A DNA stretch of 64,000 nucleotides from positions 3,658,001 through 3,722,000 of the forward strand of contig NZ_CP017671.1 of NCBI RefSeq assembly GCF_001874625.1, read 5' to 3'. This stretch comes from Providencia rettgeri. Lineage in GTDB: Bacteria > Pseudomonadota > Gammaproteobacteria > Enterobacterales > Enterobacteriaceae. A program made the translations under genes and the position numbers. Under the pieces are notes generated by a model. The model did no database searches. It was not told the DNA's origin and saw nothing but the letters and a program-made list of their open reading frames with translations. This document shows, one piece after another, positions 28,161 through 37,870 of this stretch. The stretch's first letter is position 1; each line of letters starts with the position of its first letter.

Positions 28161-28706
28161 ATGAAAAAAATAAAACAGGGGTTACTGACTTTTTTAATGC
28201 TCCTCATGCATTACCCCGTGATGGCGGCAGATGATTACAAAGTAGAATACCAATTTTCTGTTTTATTTTTAGCTAAGACCTGTGAAATCGATGTCCCAAA
28301 TGAAATTATATTTGGTAATGCATCTGGTGTCACAACCGTCAGTGAAATTAAAAAGGATACGGTGGCAAAGAACTTCTCGATTGGTTTAAGAAATTGTACT
28401 ACGACGGATCAAAAAACGGCGGCGGTTTATTTAGCATCAGGTAATACATTAAATGGCAGCAAAAACTTCTTCAATGATGACCCAAATGGTGTCATCGGTG
28501 TTCAGTTATTAGAAGGAAATCGGGTTATTGATGTTAATCAGAGCTCATTATTAAAGCCAGATGCAGCCTCAATAATTTGGGATAATATTCAAAGTGTCAG
28601 TGAAACAAAAATGGTGACAGCCAAATTACGTTGCGCTGAAAGCAATTGTAGCCCTAGCGATGGTGATTTCTCTGCAACATTAACTATTGGCTATTATGCC
28701 GATTGA
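28161..28706 (+). CDS. Fimbrial subunit-like protein, second minor subunit
   Basis: A 181-residue secreted pilin-fold protein with a signal peptide ending MAA near residue 23. Cysteine pairs are in AKTCEID and LRNCTT, with another pair in RCAESNC. It ends in ATLTIGYYAD, matching the donor-strand end of fimbrial subunits. It starts 5 bases after the previous stop, so it is in the same operon. Whether it is a minor shaft, tip or anchor subunit cannot be told. Confidence 0.83.
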   Translation: MKKIKQGLLTFLMLLMHYPVMAADDYKVEYQFSVLFLAKTCEIDVPNEIIFGNASGVTTVSEIKKDTVAKNFSIGLRNCTTTDQKTAAVYLASGNTLNGSKNFFNDDPNGVIGVQLLEGNRVIDVNQSSLLKPDAASIIWDNIQSVSETKMVTAKLRCAESNCSPSDGDFSATLTIGYYAD

Positions 28707-29032
28707 TATATAGATAATATTTATTGAACATAACCATTTATAATTATATTTCATTATAAATTTCCATTAAGAAATAATCTTGTTATTGATAATAAATTAA
28801 AATAGAAAATAGATTTCAACTCGCTATTAATTTCTATTTTAAATATCTATATCGCCTTAAATCGATTAAATAAACAAAAAACTATTTAGCGAAACAAATG
28901 AAGTTCACTCGCAAACTGGAAAAATCGAATGGCGATTTACCGATGAAAATTTAATGGAGTTACCTCCTCAATCCATAGAATAAACATCGATTGAAACATA
29001 AATAACAAGAATAAATAACGAAAGGTGATGCA
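28707..29032. other. Gap within the fimbrial locus, with gene-fragment-like frame
   Basis: A gap of 326 bases, unusual inside a chaperone-usher operon. An A/T hairpin (ATTTATAAT/ATTATAAAT, 28736-28761) follows the second minor subunit gene. From 28870 to 28983 there is a 37-codon open frame with no usable start codon whose codons look coding (it contains the peptide TGKIEWRFTDENLMELPPQ). It may be the tail of a deleted gene. The usher ribosome-binding AAAGG is at 29021-29025. Confidence 0.45.
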
Positions 29033-31597
29033 GTGAAAGGGATGAAAATAAAATTAATTGCATTAGAGGTCTTTATTTGTTGCTATGCAATGGCCCCCTC
29101 TTTTATGCATGCCGAATCGTATTTTGACCCCGGCCTATTAATGCACGGCAGTGGGATAGACGTTTCTCAACTCGATTTAAATGACTTTGCGGATAACAAT
29201 ACATTAACGCCCGGCGTCTATGACGTGCTCGTTAATGTTAACATGATCCCGTCAGGGGAATTTAATCTCGCATTTGAAAAACAGCAAGATGGTCATGTTG
29301 CCCCCGTCTTTACAGTCGGCGAACTGAAAAAACTGGGTGTTAATACGGCATCTCTGCCCAAGTTAAGAGATTTGAGTGAAGACACGAAGATTGAAAACTT
29401 ATCCAGTTACATTGCCGATGCTGCCATCACCTTTGATGTACAAACGCTGACGGTGAATTTATCCGTACCTCAAATTGCCATGGTGCCAAACTTTGCTGGC
29501 TATGTACCGCCTGAATTACGCGATGATGGTGTTACCGCGTTAGTGATGGACTATGTCTTTAACTACAGTAATAACCGCCAACTGGGCAAATATCACCAAA
29601 AAGCAGGTACCAGTGATTCTCTGTTTAGTAATATCAATGCAGGGATTAACATGGGGCCATGGCGCCTAAGAACGAGCTATTTATATAACTACAGTAAAAG
29701 CAGTGGGTCTTCCAGCACAAGTGACTCCAACTTTTCCAATACTTATATCTATCGCACCATTAATGCGATTAAATCAACGCTAAAAGCCGGGGAAATCTCG
29801 ACCGGTGGGAATATTTTTGACGCCATTCCTATGAAAGGCGCCACGCTAAAATCAAACCCTCAGCTTGACCCTAGCAGCATGCAAGGGTTTGCACCTATAG
29901 TGGAAGGGGTGGCGAACACCAATGCGACTGTCACTGTGCGCCAGAACGGCAGTGTGGTCTACCAAACTTTTGTGGCGCCAGGGCGTTTTATTATTCGTGA
30001 CATCCCTGCCAGCGGCTTAGCCGGGGATATGGAAGTCACGGTTGAAGAAGAAAATGGCAAACAAACCGTTTTCACTCAGGCTTATTCCTCGCTGCCAATG
30101 ATGGAGCGCCAAGGCGCTTATAATTATGAAATTTCCGCGGGTCGTTACAATGGCGGAATTGCCGTGGACTCTGAGCGGAAAAACTTTACGCTTGGTTCCT
30201 TCAGCATCGGGCTACCACATAACATTACCACTTATGGTGGGGTGTTAGTTTCTAATGGGTATAACTCCTTTGTGGGTGGGGTCGGCTTATCGTTGGGTGT
30301 ATTAGGGGCGTTATCTACCGATATTACCCACTCGGATGCTCGGTTTTCAGGGAAAAGCCTCAAAGGGCAACCCTATCGTATCCGTTACTCAAAAAGTTTG
30401 TTGTCAACGGGGACCTCATTTGACTTAACGGCATTACGTTATACCTCTGAGAACTTCTATTCGTTCTCAGATTACAATAATGCCGGTTATGCGATTAAAG
30501 ATGACTTAGCGCCTTGGACGGGAGCGCGTCAACGTTATAGTTTCCAAACCTCAATTAACCAATCTTTTGACTCTTATGGTTCCCTTTCTTTAAGAGCGTC
30601 AAAAAATACTTATTGGGGCGGCCAAAACTCAAATACCTCGGTTGGGGTGTCTTATAACAATAACTATAAAGGGGTTTCTTATAGTCTCAGTTATATGGTT
30701 GACCGCGTGAAGAGCTATAACAATACTTGGCCTGAGAACCGCGTGGTTTCCTTTGATGTGTCTGTGCCGCTCAGCTTATTGACGAACAGTGAAATGGCAC
30801 AAACCATGAGCGCGCGTTATGGGGTCAGTGTAGATCAGCACGGTGAAACTCGTCATCAAGCAGGGTTAACTGGTAGCGCGATGAAGAGTCGCTTTAGTTA
30901 TGGTATCTACCAGAACTATGACAGTTACAATAACAACTACGGGGGAAGCCTGAATGGGACTTACTCCGCGAACAACGCAACATTATCAGCCGGTTACAGC
31001 TATTCAGATATGAGCCGCTCAATGAACGGTACCCTAAGTGGCGGTGTAGTTGCGCATTCAGATGGGGTCACATTGTCGCCAAACGTGGGGGATACGATTG
31101 CGATTATCACCGCAGAGGGGGCAAAAGGGGCGTCATTATCCTCTGGCGCGCAATTTGACCGCTTTGGGAATGCCATTATTCCTCAGTTATCCAGTAACAC
31201 GGCTAACCAAATTGCGGTTAATGTGAACACATTACCGGATGATACGACCTTTAAAGACACCTCGATGATGGTATATCCAACGGAAGGGGCGGTTATTAAG
31301 CGTAAGTTTAAAACCAAAATTGGTTATCAAGCGATTATTAATCTGAAAGCTACGGGGAAAATCCCACCTTTTGGGGCGATCGCGACGTTAGTATCAGAAG
31401 ACGATGAAAACGATATCAATACCGGAATTGTGGGTTCAAATGGCCAACTTTACATGAGTGGGTTACCAAATACTGGTCGTATTAACGTTAAATGGGGTGG
31501 TCAATCGGGTCAGTGTACCATTAACTATTCTGCATTAGACACGATTGCAGTTACTGCAGATTCGCCAGTAAGAACTTTAACGGCGGAATGCCAGTAG
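29033..31597 (+). CDS. Fimbrial outer-membrane usher
   Basis: An 854-residue usher (PapC/FimD family). A signal peptide of about 27 residues ends MHA. An N-terminal chaperone-binding domain follows (about 30-170), then a 24-strand barrel with plug region (NTNATVTVRQNGSVVYQTFVAPGRF, ERQGAYNYEISAGRY), and two C-terminal domains ending with the cysteine pair GQCTINYS and TAECQ. The GTG at 29033 has AAAGG 7 bases upstream; the ATG three codons later has no spacing to its nearest purine run. The base composition is visibly richer in G and C than the subunit genes. It comes last, unlike most fimbrial operons, and no adhesin gene follows. Confidence 0.93.
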   Translation: MKGMKIKLIALEVFICCYAMAPSFMHAESYFDPGLLMHGSGIDVSQLDLNDFADNNTLTPGVYDVLVNVNMIPSGEFNLAFEKQQDGHVAPVFTVGELKKLGVNTASLPKLRDLSEDTKIENLSSYIADAAITFDVQTLTVNLSVPQIAMVPNFAGYVPPELRDDGVTALVMDYVFNYSNNRQLGKYHQKAGTSDSLFSNINAGINMGPWRLRTSYLYNYSKSSGSSSTSDSNFSNTYIYRTINAIKSTLKAGEISTGGNIFDAIPMKGATLKSNPQLDPSSMQGFAPIVEGVANTNATVTVRQNGSVVYQTFVAPGRFIIRDIPASGLAGDMEVTVEEENGKQTVFTQAYSSLPMMERQGAYNYEISAGRYNGGIAVDSERKNFTLGSFSIGLPHNITTYGGVLVSNGYNSFVGGVGLSLGVLGALSTDITHSDARFSGKSLKGQPYRIRYSKSLLSTGTSFDLTALRYTSENFYSFSDYNNAGYAIKDDLAPWTGARQRYSFQTSINQSFDSYGSLSLRASKNTYWGGQNSNTSVGVSYNNNYKGVSYSLSYMVDRVKSYNNTWPENRVVSFDVSVPLSLLTNSEMAQTMSARYGVSVDQHGETRHQAGLTGSAMKSRFSYGIYQNYDSYNNNYGGSLNGTYSANNATLSAGYSYSDMSRSMNGTLSGGVVAHSDGVTLSPNVGDTIAIITAEGAKGASLSSGAQFDRFGNAIIPQLSSNTANQIAVNVNTLPDDTTFKDTSMMVYPTEGAVIKRKFKTKIGYQAIINLKATGKIPPFGAIATLVSEDDENDINTGIVGSNGQLYMSGLPNTGRINVKWGGQSGQCTINYSALDTIAVTADSPVRTLTAECQ

Positions 31598-31783
31598 TCG
31601 CCTAAAATAAAAAAGTATAACCTAATGCAACAATTAAATTCTTTTTTAAAATTATGCAGGTACCGTCATATTAGTGCAAGCTTATGACTTATACCATTTA
31701 TCAGAGAGATAACCACTGCTGCTTTACAACAAAATTTTTCCTTGAATAACCCTTCGTTATCATTTTAATTCTTAATAGTTAAA

Positions 31784-31816
31784 AGCTCATTCATATAATG
31801 TGAATGAGCTCTTTTT
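31784..31816. terminator. Bidirectional terminator between usher and purT
   Basis: Stem AGCTCATTCA/TGAATGAGCT with a 7-base loop, flanked by A residues on one side and CTTTTTATT on the other. It serves both convergent genes. Confidence 0.85.
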
Positions 31817-31824
31817 ATTAGAAA

Positions 31825-33003
31825 TCAACCTGATACTTTAACTTTATCAGCCGCAGTCTTAGCCATTTCCAATGCTTGTTCAATAGAATCAGCAACAGCT
31901 AAAGCAACCCCGAGTCGACGAGTTCCTGCTATTTCAGGTTTACCAAATAAACGTAACTGGATATCCGACCCAAATGCAGTATCAATATGACCAAATACTA
32001 CATCGCTGCTATGCAATTCAGGTAAAATAACCGCAGAAGCACTTGGCCCATATTGACGAATTGCGCCTATTGGGTACCCTAGGAAAGCCCGAACATGTAA
32101 GGCAAATTCAGATAAATTTTGTGAAATTAACGTCACCATTCCTGTATCGTGAGGGCGGGGTGAGACTTCATTAAAAATGATCTCATCTGCGCACACAAAT
32201 AACTCAACACCAAATACCCCATAGCCTCCCAATGCGCTAACTATTTTTTGGGCAACCTCTTGTGCTTTCCTCAATGCAATATCACTCATTTGTTGCGGTT
32301 GCCAAGACTCACGATAATCCCCTTTCTCTTGGCGATGACCAACAGGAGCACAAAAATGAATGCCATCAACTGCACTGACTGTTAACAAGGTGATCTCAAA
32401 ATCAAAATTAACCATTTTTTCAACAATAACGCGGCCCTGTCCCGTGCGCCCACCTTGTTGAGAATATTCCCATGCTTGTTCTAATTCTGCTGCCGAGCGG
32501 ATAACACTCTGCCCTTTTCCTGACGAACTCATGACTGGTTTTACAATACAAGGAAAACCGATTTTCTCTGCTGCAGTAATAAAATCCGCTTTATTTTCAA
32601 CAAATTGGTAATTAGAGGTCGGTAAATGAAGCGTTTCCGCTGCCAAGCGACGTATCCCTTCTCTGTCCATGGTAAGAAAAACGGCTTTCGCAGATGGCAC
32701 GACTCTTTGCCCTTGTTCTTCCAGTTCAACTAAGGTTTTTGTCGCAATAGCTTCAATTTCAGGGACAATAAAATCAGGTTTTTCTAAGGCAACAAGCTGT
32801 TTTAATGCTTCGCCATTAAGCATGTTAATTGTGTAACTGCGGTGAGCAATGTGCATAGCTGGCGCATTATCGTATCTATCAACAGCAATCACCTCAATGC
32901 CTAAACGTTGGCATTCAATAGCGACTTCCTTACCCAGTTCACCCGCCCCAAGCAACATGACTTTGGTTGCTGAAGCGCACAGCGCAGTACCCAATTGATT
33001 CAT
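31825..33003 (-). CDS. purT: Formate-dependent GAR transformylase PurT
   Basis: A 392-residue ATP-grasp enzyme that converts glycinamide ribonucleotide plus formate plus ATP to formyl-GAR, the folate-independent route for step 3 of purine synthesis. It has the same length as E. coli PurT. It shows [20 protein letters not shown] at the N-terminus, [11 protein letters not shown] in the ATP-grasp lid, and [17 protein letters not shown] near the active site. The ATG at 33003 has AAGG 8-9 bases upstream; the longer frame would need a TTG at 33024. A PurR box covers the promoter. Confidence 0.96.
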   Translation of the reverse strand: MNQLGTALCASATKVMLLGAGELGKEVAIECQRLGIEVIAVDRYDNAPAMHIAHRSYTINMLNGEALKQLVALEKPDFIVPEIEAIATKTLVELEEQGQRVVPSAKAVFLTMDREGIRRLAAETLHLPTSNYQFVENKADFITAAEKIGFPCIVKPVMSSSGKGQSVIRSAAELEQAWEYSQQGGRTGQGRVIVEKMVNFDFEITLLTVSAVDGIHFCAPVGHRQEKGDYRESWQPQQMSDIALRKAQEVAQKIVSALGGYGVFGVELFVCADEIIFNEVSPRPHDTGMVTLISQNLSEFALHVRAFLGYPIGAIRQYGPSASAVILPELHSSDVVFGHIDTAFGSDIQLRLFGKPEIAGTRRLGVALAVADSIEQALEMAKTAADKVKVSG

Positions 33004-33038
33004 GATTAATGACCTTATCCGCAAAAATAATAAATGTG

Positions 33039-33061
33039 ATTATATACGCAATCGTTTGCTT
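33039..33061 (-). promoter_or_regulatory. purT promoter with PurR operator
   Basis: ACGCAATCGTTTGCTT at 33046-33061 matches 14 of 16 positions of the PurR consensus. On the minus strand a perfect -10 TATAAT occupies 33039-33044, so the operator lies in the -10/-35 spacer, as expected for repression by PurR with hypoxanthine or guanine. Confidence 0.8.
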
Positions 33062-33105
33062 TTACTATCAGAGGAAACAAAGTTCATGAATGCTGAGCCT
33101 AGTAT

Positions 33106-34032
33106 CTAGCCTAATGGTGTCTTATCACGCCCAGTAATAAAGGGATCTTTATGAGAGAACTTAGTATATTGCTTGCGCAAAATCGCTAAAATACAGAACA
33201 TCAAACCAATCCATATTAATGAGAAGCTAACACCTTTTACCCAATCAAATAGCTCATTAAATAAAAATACCGCAAGTAAAAATTGGATTGTGGGTTCTAT
33301 ATACTGTGCTAAACCAATTACAGTCAATGAAGTTCTTTTAATTGCAGCCGTGAAAAATAGCAATGGGATAATCGTTACCGGAGCCGCTAGCATATAAAGA
33401 ATTTTAACTTGCCAATCCCCTTCTGCTACCGCACTTAAACCATTTGAGTTTAACCACCAAGTTATTCCTATTGCTATTGGCAATAACCAAAGAGCTTCTA
33501 AAAATAAAGAAGTAATGACATCAAACCGAATAAATTTACGTATTAATCCATATATCGCAAATGCGCTCCCCATCACTAACGCTAGAATAGGTAGTTCGCC
33601 ATACTGCCATATTTGATAACCGACACCGGCACATATAAAAATAACGGCCATTTTTTCAGAAAATACAAGTCGCTCTCTGAGAAAGATAACCCCGAGTAAA
33701 ATTGAAAATAAAGGGTTAATAAAATAGCCCAAACTTGCCGCTAGAACTTGTCCATGAGTTAACGCATAAGTGAATGCAGTCCATGAAATAGCCATAATCG
33801 ATGAGCTAAAGAAACATAAAACAATTGATTTTTTGTCAGCCCAGACTTGGCCCCATAAAGATTTATTCTTAATAATTAAACGAATAAAAAAAAGTATTGG
33901 TACTGACCAAATAAGACGTTCAGCAAGTAGTTCTAAAGGTTCGGCGCCAGGAAGTAAACGGTAAAATAACGGTGTTATACCCCATAGAATATAAGAAAAA
34001 ATGGCAAGAGCCACTCCTGAACGCAGCAACAT
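33106..34032 (-). CDS. rarD: RarD, EamA-superfamily permease
   Basis: A 308-residue, ten-helix drug/metabolite transporter of the RarD subfamily. Key RarD-like text includes the N-terminal GVALAIFSYILWGITPLFYRLL, the AERLIWS stretch, and ASLGYFINPLFSILLGVIFLRERL at the end of the first repeat. The usual annotation is chloramphenicol-sensitive protein, but the physiological substrate is unknown. It is a single gene between purT and the sucrose locus. Confidence 0.88.
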   Translation of the reverse strand: MLLRSGVALAIFSYILWGITPLFYRLLPGAEPLELLAERLIWSVPILFFIRLIIKNKSLWGQVWADKKSIVLCFFSSSIMAISWTAFTYALTHGQVLAASLGYFINPLFSILLGVIFLRERLVFSEKMAVIFICAGVGYQIWQYGELPILALVMGSAFAIYGLIRKFIRFDVITSLFLEALWLLPIAIGITWWLNSNGLSAVAEGDWQVKILYMLAAPVTIIPLLFFTAAIKRTSLTVIGLAQYIEPTIQFLLAVFLFNELFDWVKGVSFSLIWIGLMFCILAILRKQYTKFSHKDPFITGRDKTPLG

Positions 34033-34202
34033 AGTTTACCCGCAATAAAAACTAATTAAGTGAAATTAGCTTCGTATCATACGCCAAAATATAGAAAATA
34101 AAACTGATTGCACCTCCAATATTGGTCGATTTATATCGAAGTAAATATAAATAAAAGAGGATTAGACAACCATCTTCTATTTACCTTCCATATAGATACT
34201 TT

Positions 34203-35150
34203 TCAAAGGATTTCTCTTTGGGATAATAGTGGTTGCTGTTGTATAAATTCGATTAATTCTTGTTGCGTTGGCGCTGCTGAAATCGCCCCTTTTTTAGTCG
34301 TTGCCAAAGCTCCACAAGCTGACGCTTGAGAAATAATTTTCATTAAGCTGTCGCCAGTATTTGACAAACCATGTTGAGAAACTCCCGCAAGTAAACCCGC
34401 CATAAAAGCATCGCCAGCCCCTGTTGTATCAATGCTATCAACTAAATAGGCACTAACTGCTATAGATGTGTAGGACGTAAATACTTGGCAACCTTTAGCG
34501 CCTTGAGTGACTATTTTTAAACTGGCAGGATACTTTTGTAATTTAGAAATCGCATCATCAAAACAGCTCTCCTTTGTTAGCCACAATAATTCATCATCCG
34601 ATAGTTTTAAAATATCTGCTTGCGTTGCAAAAGTATCGATAACACAATGCATTTCATCGGGATCAGCCCACATTTGTGGGCGAATATTGATATCAAAACT
34701 CAGTAATCCCCCCGTTTGCTGTATATTTTTTATTGCTGTTGATAACGATGCCCGACAGGTTTCATGTACCAATGCTAATGAGCAAAAGTGCAAAATATCA
34801 TTACCAAATTTAGGTAAGTTTTTTGCAGTTAAAAATTGATCTGCTGAAGGGGAAACTAAAAAAGAAAATTCACGTTCACCATTTTCATGTAATGATACTA
34901 AAACGGTACTCGTTTTATATTTGTCATCAAACTCCATCGCACTGGTATCCACTCCTAGTTCAAATAAGGTTTCCTGCATAAAATGCCCAAAAGCCTCTTC
35001 CCCTACCCTGCCAATAAAACCACTGTTTTGCCCTAAACGTGCAACACCAGCGGCGACATTAACGGGGGCTCCACCAGCACAAGCTTCATACTGCATCCCT
35101 TTAAGGGGGAGCAAATCAATTACTGCATCGCCTAAAGCCCAGACTTTCAT
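34203..35150 (-). CDS. cscK: Fructokinase CscK (PfkB family)
   Basis: A 315-residue ribokinase-family sugar kinase that phosphorylates fructose released from sucrose. It shows the GGAPVNVAAGVARLG signature near residue 27 and the catalytic DTTGAGDAFMAG motif near 240, and is close to E. coli CscK (VWxLGDAVxDLLP start). Of two adjacent ATGs I take the second (35150), which is 5 bases from GGAG. It is divergent from cscA with a LacI-type palindrome between them. Confidence 0.88.
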   Translation of the reverse strand: MKVWALGDAVIDLLPLKGMQYEACAGGAPVNVAAGVARLGQNSGFIGRVGEEAFGHFMQETLFELGVDTSAMEFDDKYKTSTVLVSLHENGEREFSFLVSPSADQFLTAKNLPKFGNDILHFCSLALVHETCRASLSTAIKNIQQTGGLLSFDINIRPQMWADPDEMHCVIDTFATQADILKLSDDELLWLTKESCFDDAISKLQKYPASLKIVTQGAKGCQVFTSYTSIAVSAYLVDSIDTTGAGDAFMAGLLAGVSQHGLSNTGDSLMKIISQASACGALATTKKGAISAAPTQQELIEFIQQQPLLSQREIL

Positions 35151-35234
35151 CATATCTCCTTTACTGACTACGTGTTTTTATTATCTATTAATGAATATAT
35201 ACATTACCTACTAATGAAATTTTCACTAGCAAAC

Positions 35235-35248
35235 TGTTAACGTTAACA
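35235..35248. promoter_or_regulatory. LacI-family operator between cscK and cscA
   Basis: The perfect palindrome TGTTAACGTTAACA has the central CG step typical of LacI/GalR-family operators. It lies in the 185-base divergent region between cscK and cscA, so one site could control both. CscR encoded at 36875-37870 is the likely ligand. Confidence 0.75.
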
Positions 35249-35335
35249 TTAATATAAATACATCATTAAAGAAACGCACGAGTTATCTCATCTTATTTAT
35301 CCATTTCGGTATGGGGAAATAACTAAGGAAGCACA

Positions 35336-36790
35336 ATGAAAAATCAACTTGAATTAGCGAATAACACCATTCAAACATCAAGAAAAAACCTAGATTTTCA
35401 ATTCTATCCTCAATATCATCTCGCTCCTTTTGCTGGCTGGATGAATGACCCAAATGGGTTGATTTATCACCAAGGTCAATATCATGCTTTTTATCAACAT
35501 CATCCATTTAGCGCTAGCTGGGGGCCTATGCATTGGGGGCATGCAACAAGTACTGATATGGTCCACTGGCAGCACCAACCTATTGCATTAGCACCTAGTG
35601 AAGAGTATGACCGTGATGGCTGTTTTTCGGGTTCCGCAGTTAGCCATAACGGTGAACTCTATCTGTTCTACACGGGTCATATTTGGTTGGGTAATCAAGG
35701 TGATGACAGCCAAATTATTCAGTCTCAATGCGTTGCGATTAGTACAGATGGTATTCATTTTGAAAAAAAAGGAGTTGTCATTCCGCCAATTGAAGGGTTT
35801 ATGCATTTCCGTGATCCAAAAGTTTGGCAGCAAAACAATAAGTGGTGGATGGTGGTCGGTGCAAGAGACCCCCATAATCATGGTCAAATACTCTTATTTA
35901 GCACTTCAGACTTATTAAATTGGGATCAAAACTACCAAGTGCTGGCTAAAACTGATGATAAGGGTGTTTATATGTGGGAATGCCCTGATTTTTTTCCTCT
36001 AGGGAAACATTTTATTGCTTTATTTTCACCTCAAGGGAAAAAAGCTGAAAAGTACCAATATCGTAATCTTTTTCAAAATGGTTATTTAGTCGGGAATTGG
36101 TCACCAAACTCCCCTTATACAATTACTCACCAATTTACCGAATTAGATTTTGGGCAGGATTTTTACGCACCACAAACTTTTTTATCGAAAGATGGTCGCC
36201 GTATTGCAATAGCTTGGATGGATATGTGGGAAAGTCATATGCCATCCCAAAAAGATGGGTGGTCAGGCTGTTTTACTTTACCCAGAGAGCTTACTCTTAA
36301 TGAACAAGGCAAAATTATTTCTAGACCTATTGAAGAATTAAAGTCTTTACGGCAATCCACTACGCACTTACCCACAATAAATTTAGAAAAGAACACAACG
36401 GTTTTAGTGAATGAAGATGCCTCCAGTTGTGAACTAGAACTTATTTGGGATTTACAACAGAGCCCCGCGGAGAAATTTGGTTTTTGGATTGGTTACGGAG
36501 TGCAATTTTATATTGATAACCAAAACCAACGATTAACCTTAATGCGCCATTATCCTGAATATACAATTAGTGATAGCCGCAGTGTTCCATTACCTGAAAC
36601 CCAGCAGCTAAAAATACATGCTTTTGTTGATCGCTCCAGTCTTGAAATATTCATTAACGATGGTGACGTTAATTTTAGTTGCCGTATCTACCCACATGAA
36701 GGGGAGCGAGATTTAAAACTATTTGCAATAAATAACCAAGCAAAGTTAGAGAAAGCAACCTATTGGCATCTCGAAAAGGCTATCGTATAA
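35336..36790 (+). CDS. cscA: Sucrose hydrolase/invertase CscA (GH32)
   Basis: A 484-residue cytoplasmic GH32 enzyme that splits sucrose to glucose and fructose. The catalytic triad is visible: nucleophile Asp38 in WMNDPNG, stabiliser Asp160 in FRDP, and acid/base Glu215 in WECPD. A five-blade propeller (about 25-330) is followed by the C-terminal beta-sandwich (SSLEIFINDG). It resembles E. coli CscA (477 aa) more than PTS-type ScrB, and without a signal peptide needs imported sucrose. It has a good AAGGA ribosome-binding site. Confidence 0.92.
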   Translation: MKNQLELANNTIQTSRKNLDFQFYPQYHLAPFAGWMNDPNGLIYHQGQYHAFYQHHPFSASWGPMHWGHATSTDMVHWQHQPIALAPSEEYDRDGCFSGSAVSHNGELYLFYTGHIWLGNQGDDSQIIQSQCVAISTDGIHFEKKGVVIPPIEGFMHFRDPKVWQQNNKWWMVVGARDPHNHGQILLFSTSDLLNWDQNYQVLAKTDDKGVYMWECPDFFPLGKHFIALFSPQGKKAEKYQYRNLFQNGYLVGNWSPNSPYTITHQFTELDFGQDFYAPQTFLSKDGRRIAIAWMDMWESHMPSQKDGWSGCFTLPRELTLNEQGKIISRPIEELKSLRQSTTHLPTINLEKNTTVLVNEDASSCELELIWDLQQSPAEKFGFWIGYGVQFYIDNQNQRLTLMRHYPEYTISDSRSVPLPETQQLKIHAFVDRSSLEIFINDGDVNFSCRIYPHEGERDLKLFAINNQAKLEKATYWHLEKAIV

Positions 36791-36874
36791 GTAGAGAAGT
36801 TCTGTTGGAAATATTAAGAAGCTGTTACTACACCACTAGCCAACAACCTCTTGAAATAGCTAAACATTTTCATA

Positions 36875-37870
36875 TTAAAATGAGTTACGTTCTAACAAGT
36901 CGCATGCAACGTATTGAACCCCATCTAACTGGCGTTCTTCTATAATATGTAAAGCGGCTTGTTGCCCCAATTGATAATGCGGTAATACCACAGTGCTTAA
37001 TGGTGGGTAAAATAATTCCCCAACACCAATCATATTATCATAACCAAGCACCGCAATATCTTGAGGGATGCGTAATCCACGGCTAAGCAACACTTGATAT
37101 GCTAAGAATGCAATGCGGTCGTTTCCACAAATGACGACATCAAAATCTGGTTTCTTATTTTTAAAGTGGCGATTGATTAAATTTATAACATCCAAATAAT
37201 GTTCATCACCTAGTTCTAAATGATATTGTTTTAAAGATTGTTTAGGTAAATTAGCATTATTCCACGCCGCCTCAACTGCTTCACTGCGAATTTTCCCAGC
37301 CAATGTTTCTTGTGGGATATAAAGACACAATGGATGGCGATATCCCTTATCAATTAAACGTTCAACTGCATTATATTGGCCATTAAAATCATCTGGTATA
37401 TAGGCCGTAAATTTATTTTCTTTATCTACACAATTAGCTAAAACAAGACGGTTATTATGTAGCGTTTCTGGAATAGAGACTTCTCGAAGCCCCATTGTGG
37501 TATAAATAATACCATCAGGACGTTGGGACAATAGTTGGCGAACCGCTCTTTCGCTGTCTTCACTTGATGTGATATTAACCACAAAACTGCTCCAACCAAA
37601 TTGCCTTGCTGTTTGTTCTATTGAAAGGATCATTTCTACTGAAAATGGAGTTGTCGCTGTGTCGAGCGCTAAAACACCTACTGTAGAAATTTTTGAACTT
37701 TTCCCCCTTATCTTCCGAGCAGAAAAATCTGGGACATAATTAAGTGACTCAATAGCTTGCTGAACCTGTTTCAATGTTTCAGGTTTGAGCAAGCCAGGGC
37801 TATTAATTGCCCTTGATACCGTCATCAATGAAACATTTGCTAGTCGCGCTACATCTTTTAAAGAAGCCAT
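36875..37870 (-). CDS. cscR: LacI-family regulator of sucrose genes, CscR-like
   Basis: A 331-residue LacI/GalR repressor. The helix-turn-helix is at residues 3-23 (SLKDVARLANVSLMTVSRAIN), followed by the hinge and a periplasmic-binding-protein-like effector domain (VGVLALD..., ICGNDRIAFLAYQVLLSRGL.IPQDIAVLGYDN). It is convergent with cscA and close to it. Inferred role: repression of cscK and cscA through the palindrome at 35235-35248 and release by sucrose or fructose. No permease gene is linked. Confidence 0.85.
   Translation of the reverse strand: MASLKDVARLANVSLMTVSRAINSPGLLKPETLKQVQQAIESLNYVPDFSARKIRGKSSKISTVGVLALDTATTPFSVEMILSIEQTARQFGWSSFVVNITSSEDSERAVRQLLSQRPDGIIYTTMGLREVSIPETLHNNRLVLANCVDKENKFTAYIPDDFNGQYNAVERLIDKGYRHPLCLYIPQETLAGKIRSEAVEAAWNNANLPKQSLKQYHLELGDEHYLDVINLINRHFKNKKPDFDVVICGNDRIAFLAYQVLLSRGLRIPQDIAVLGYDNMIGVGELFYPPLSTVVLPHYQLGQQAALHIIEERQLDGVQYVACDLLERNSF

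Noticed and set aside
36763-36945. 60-codon frame between cscA and cscR
   Set aside because: It overlaps the ends of both real genes in other frames and has no ribosome-binding site.
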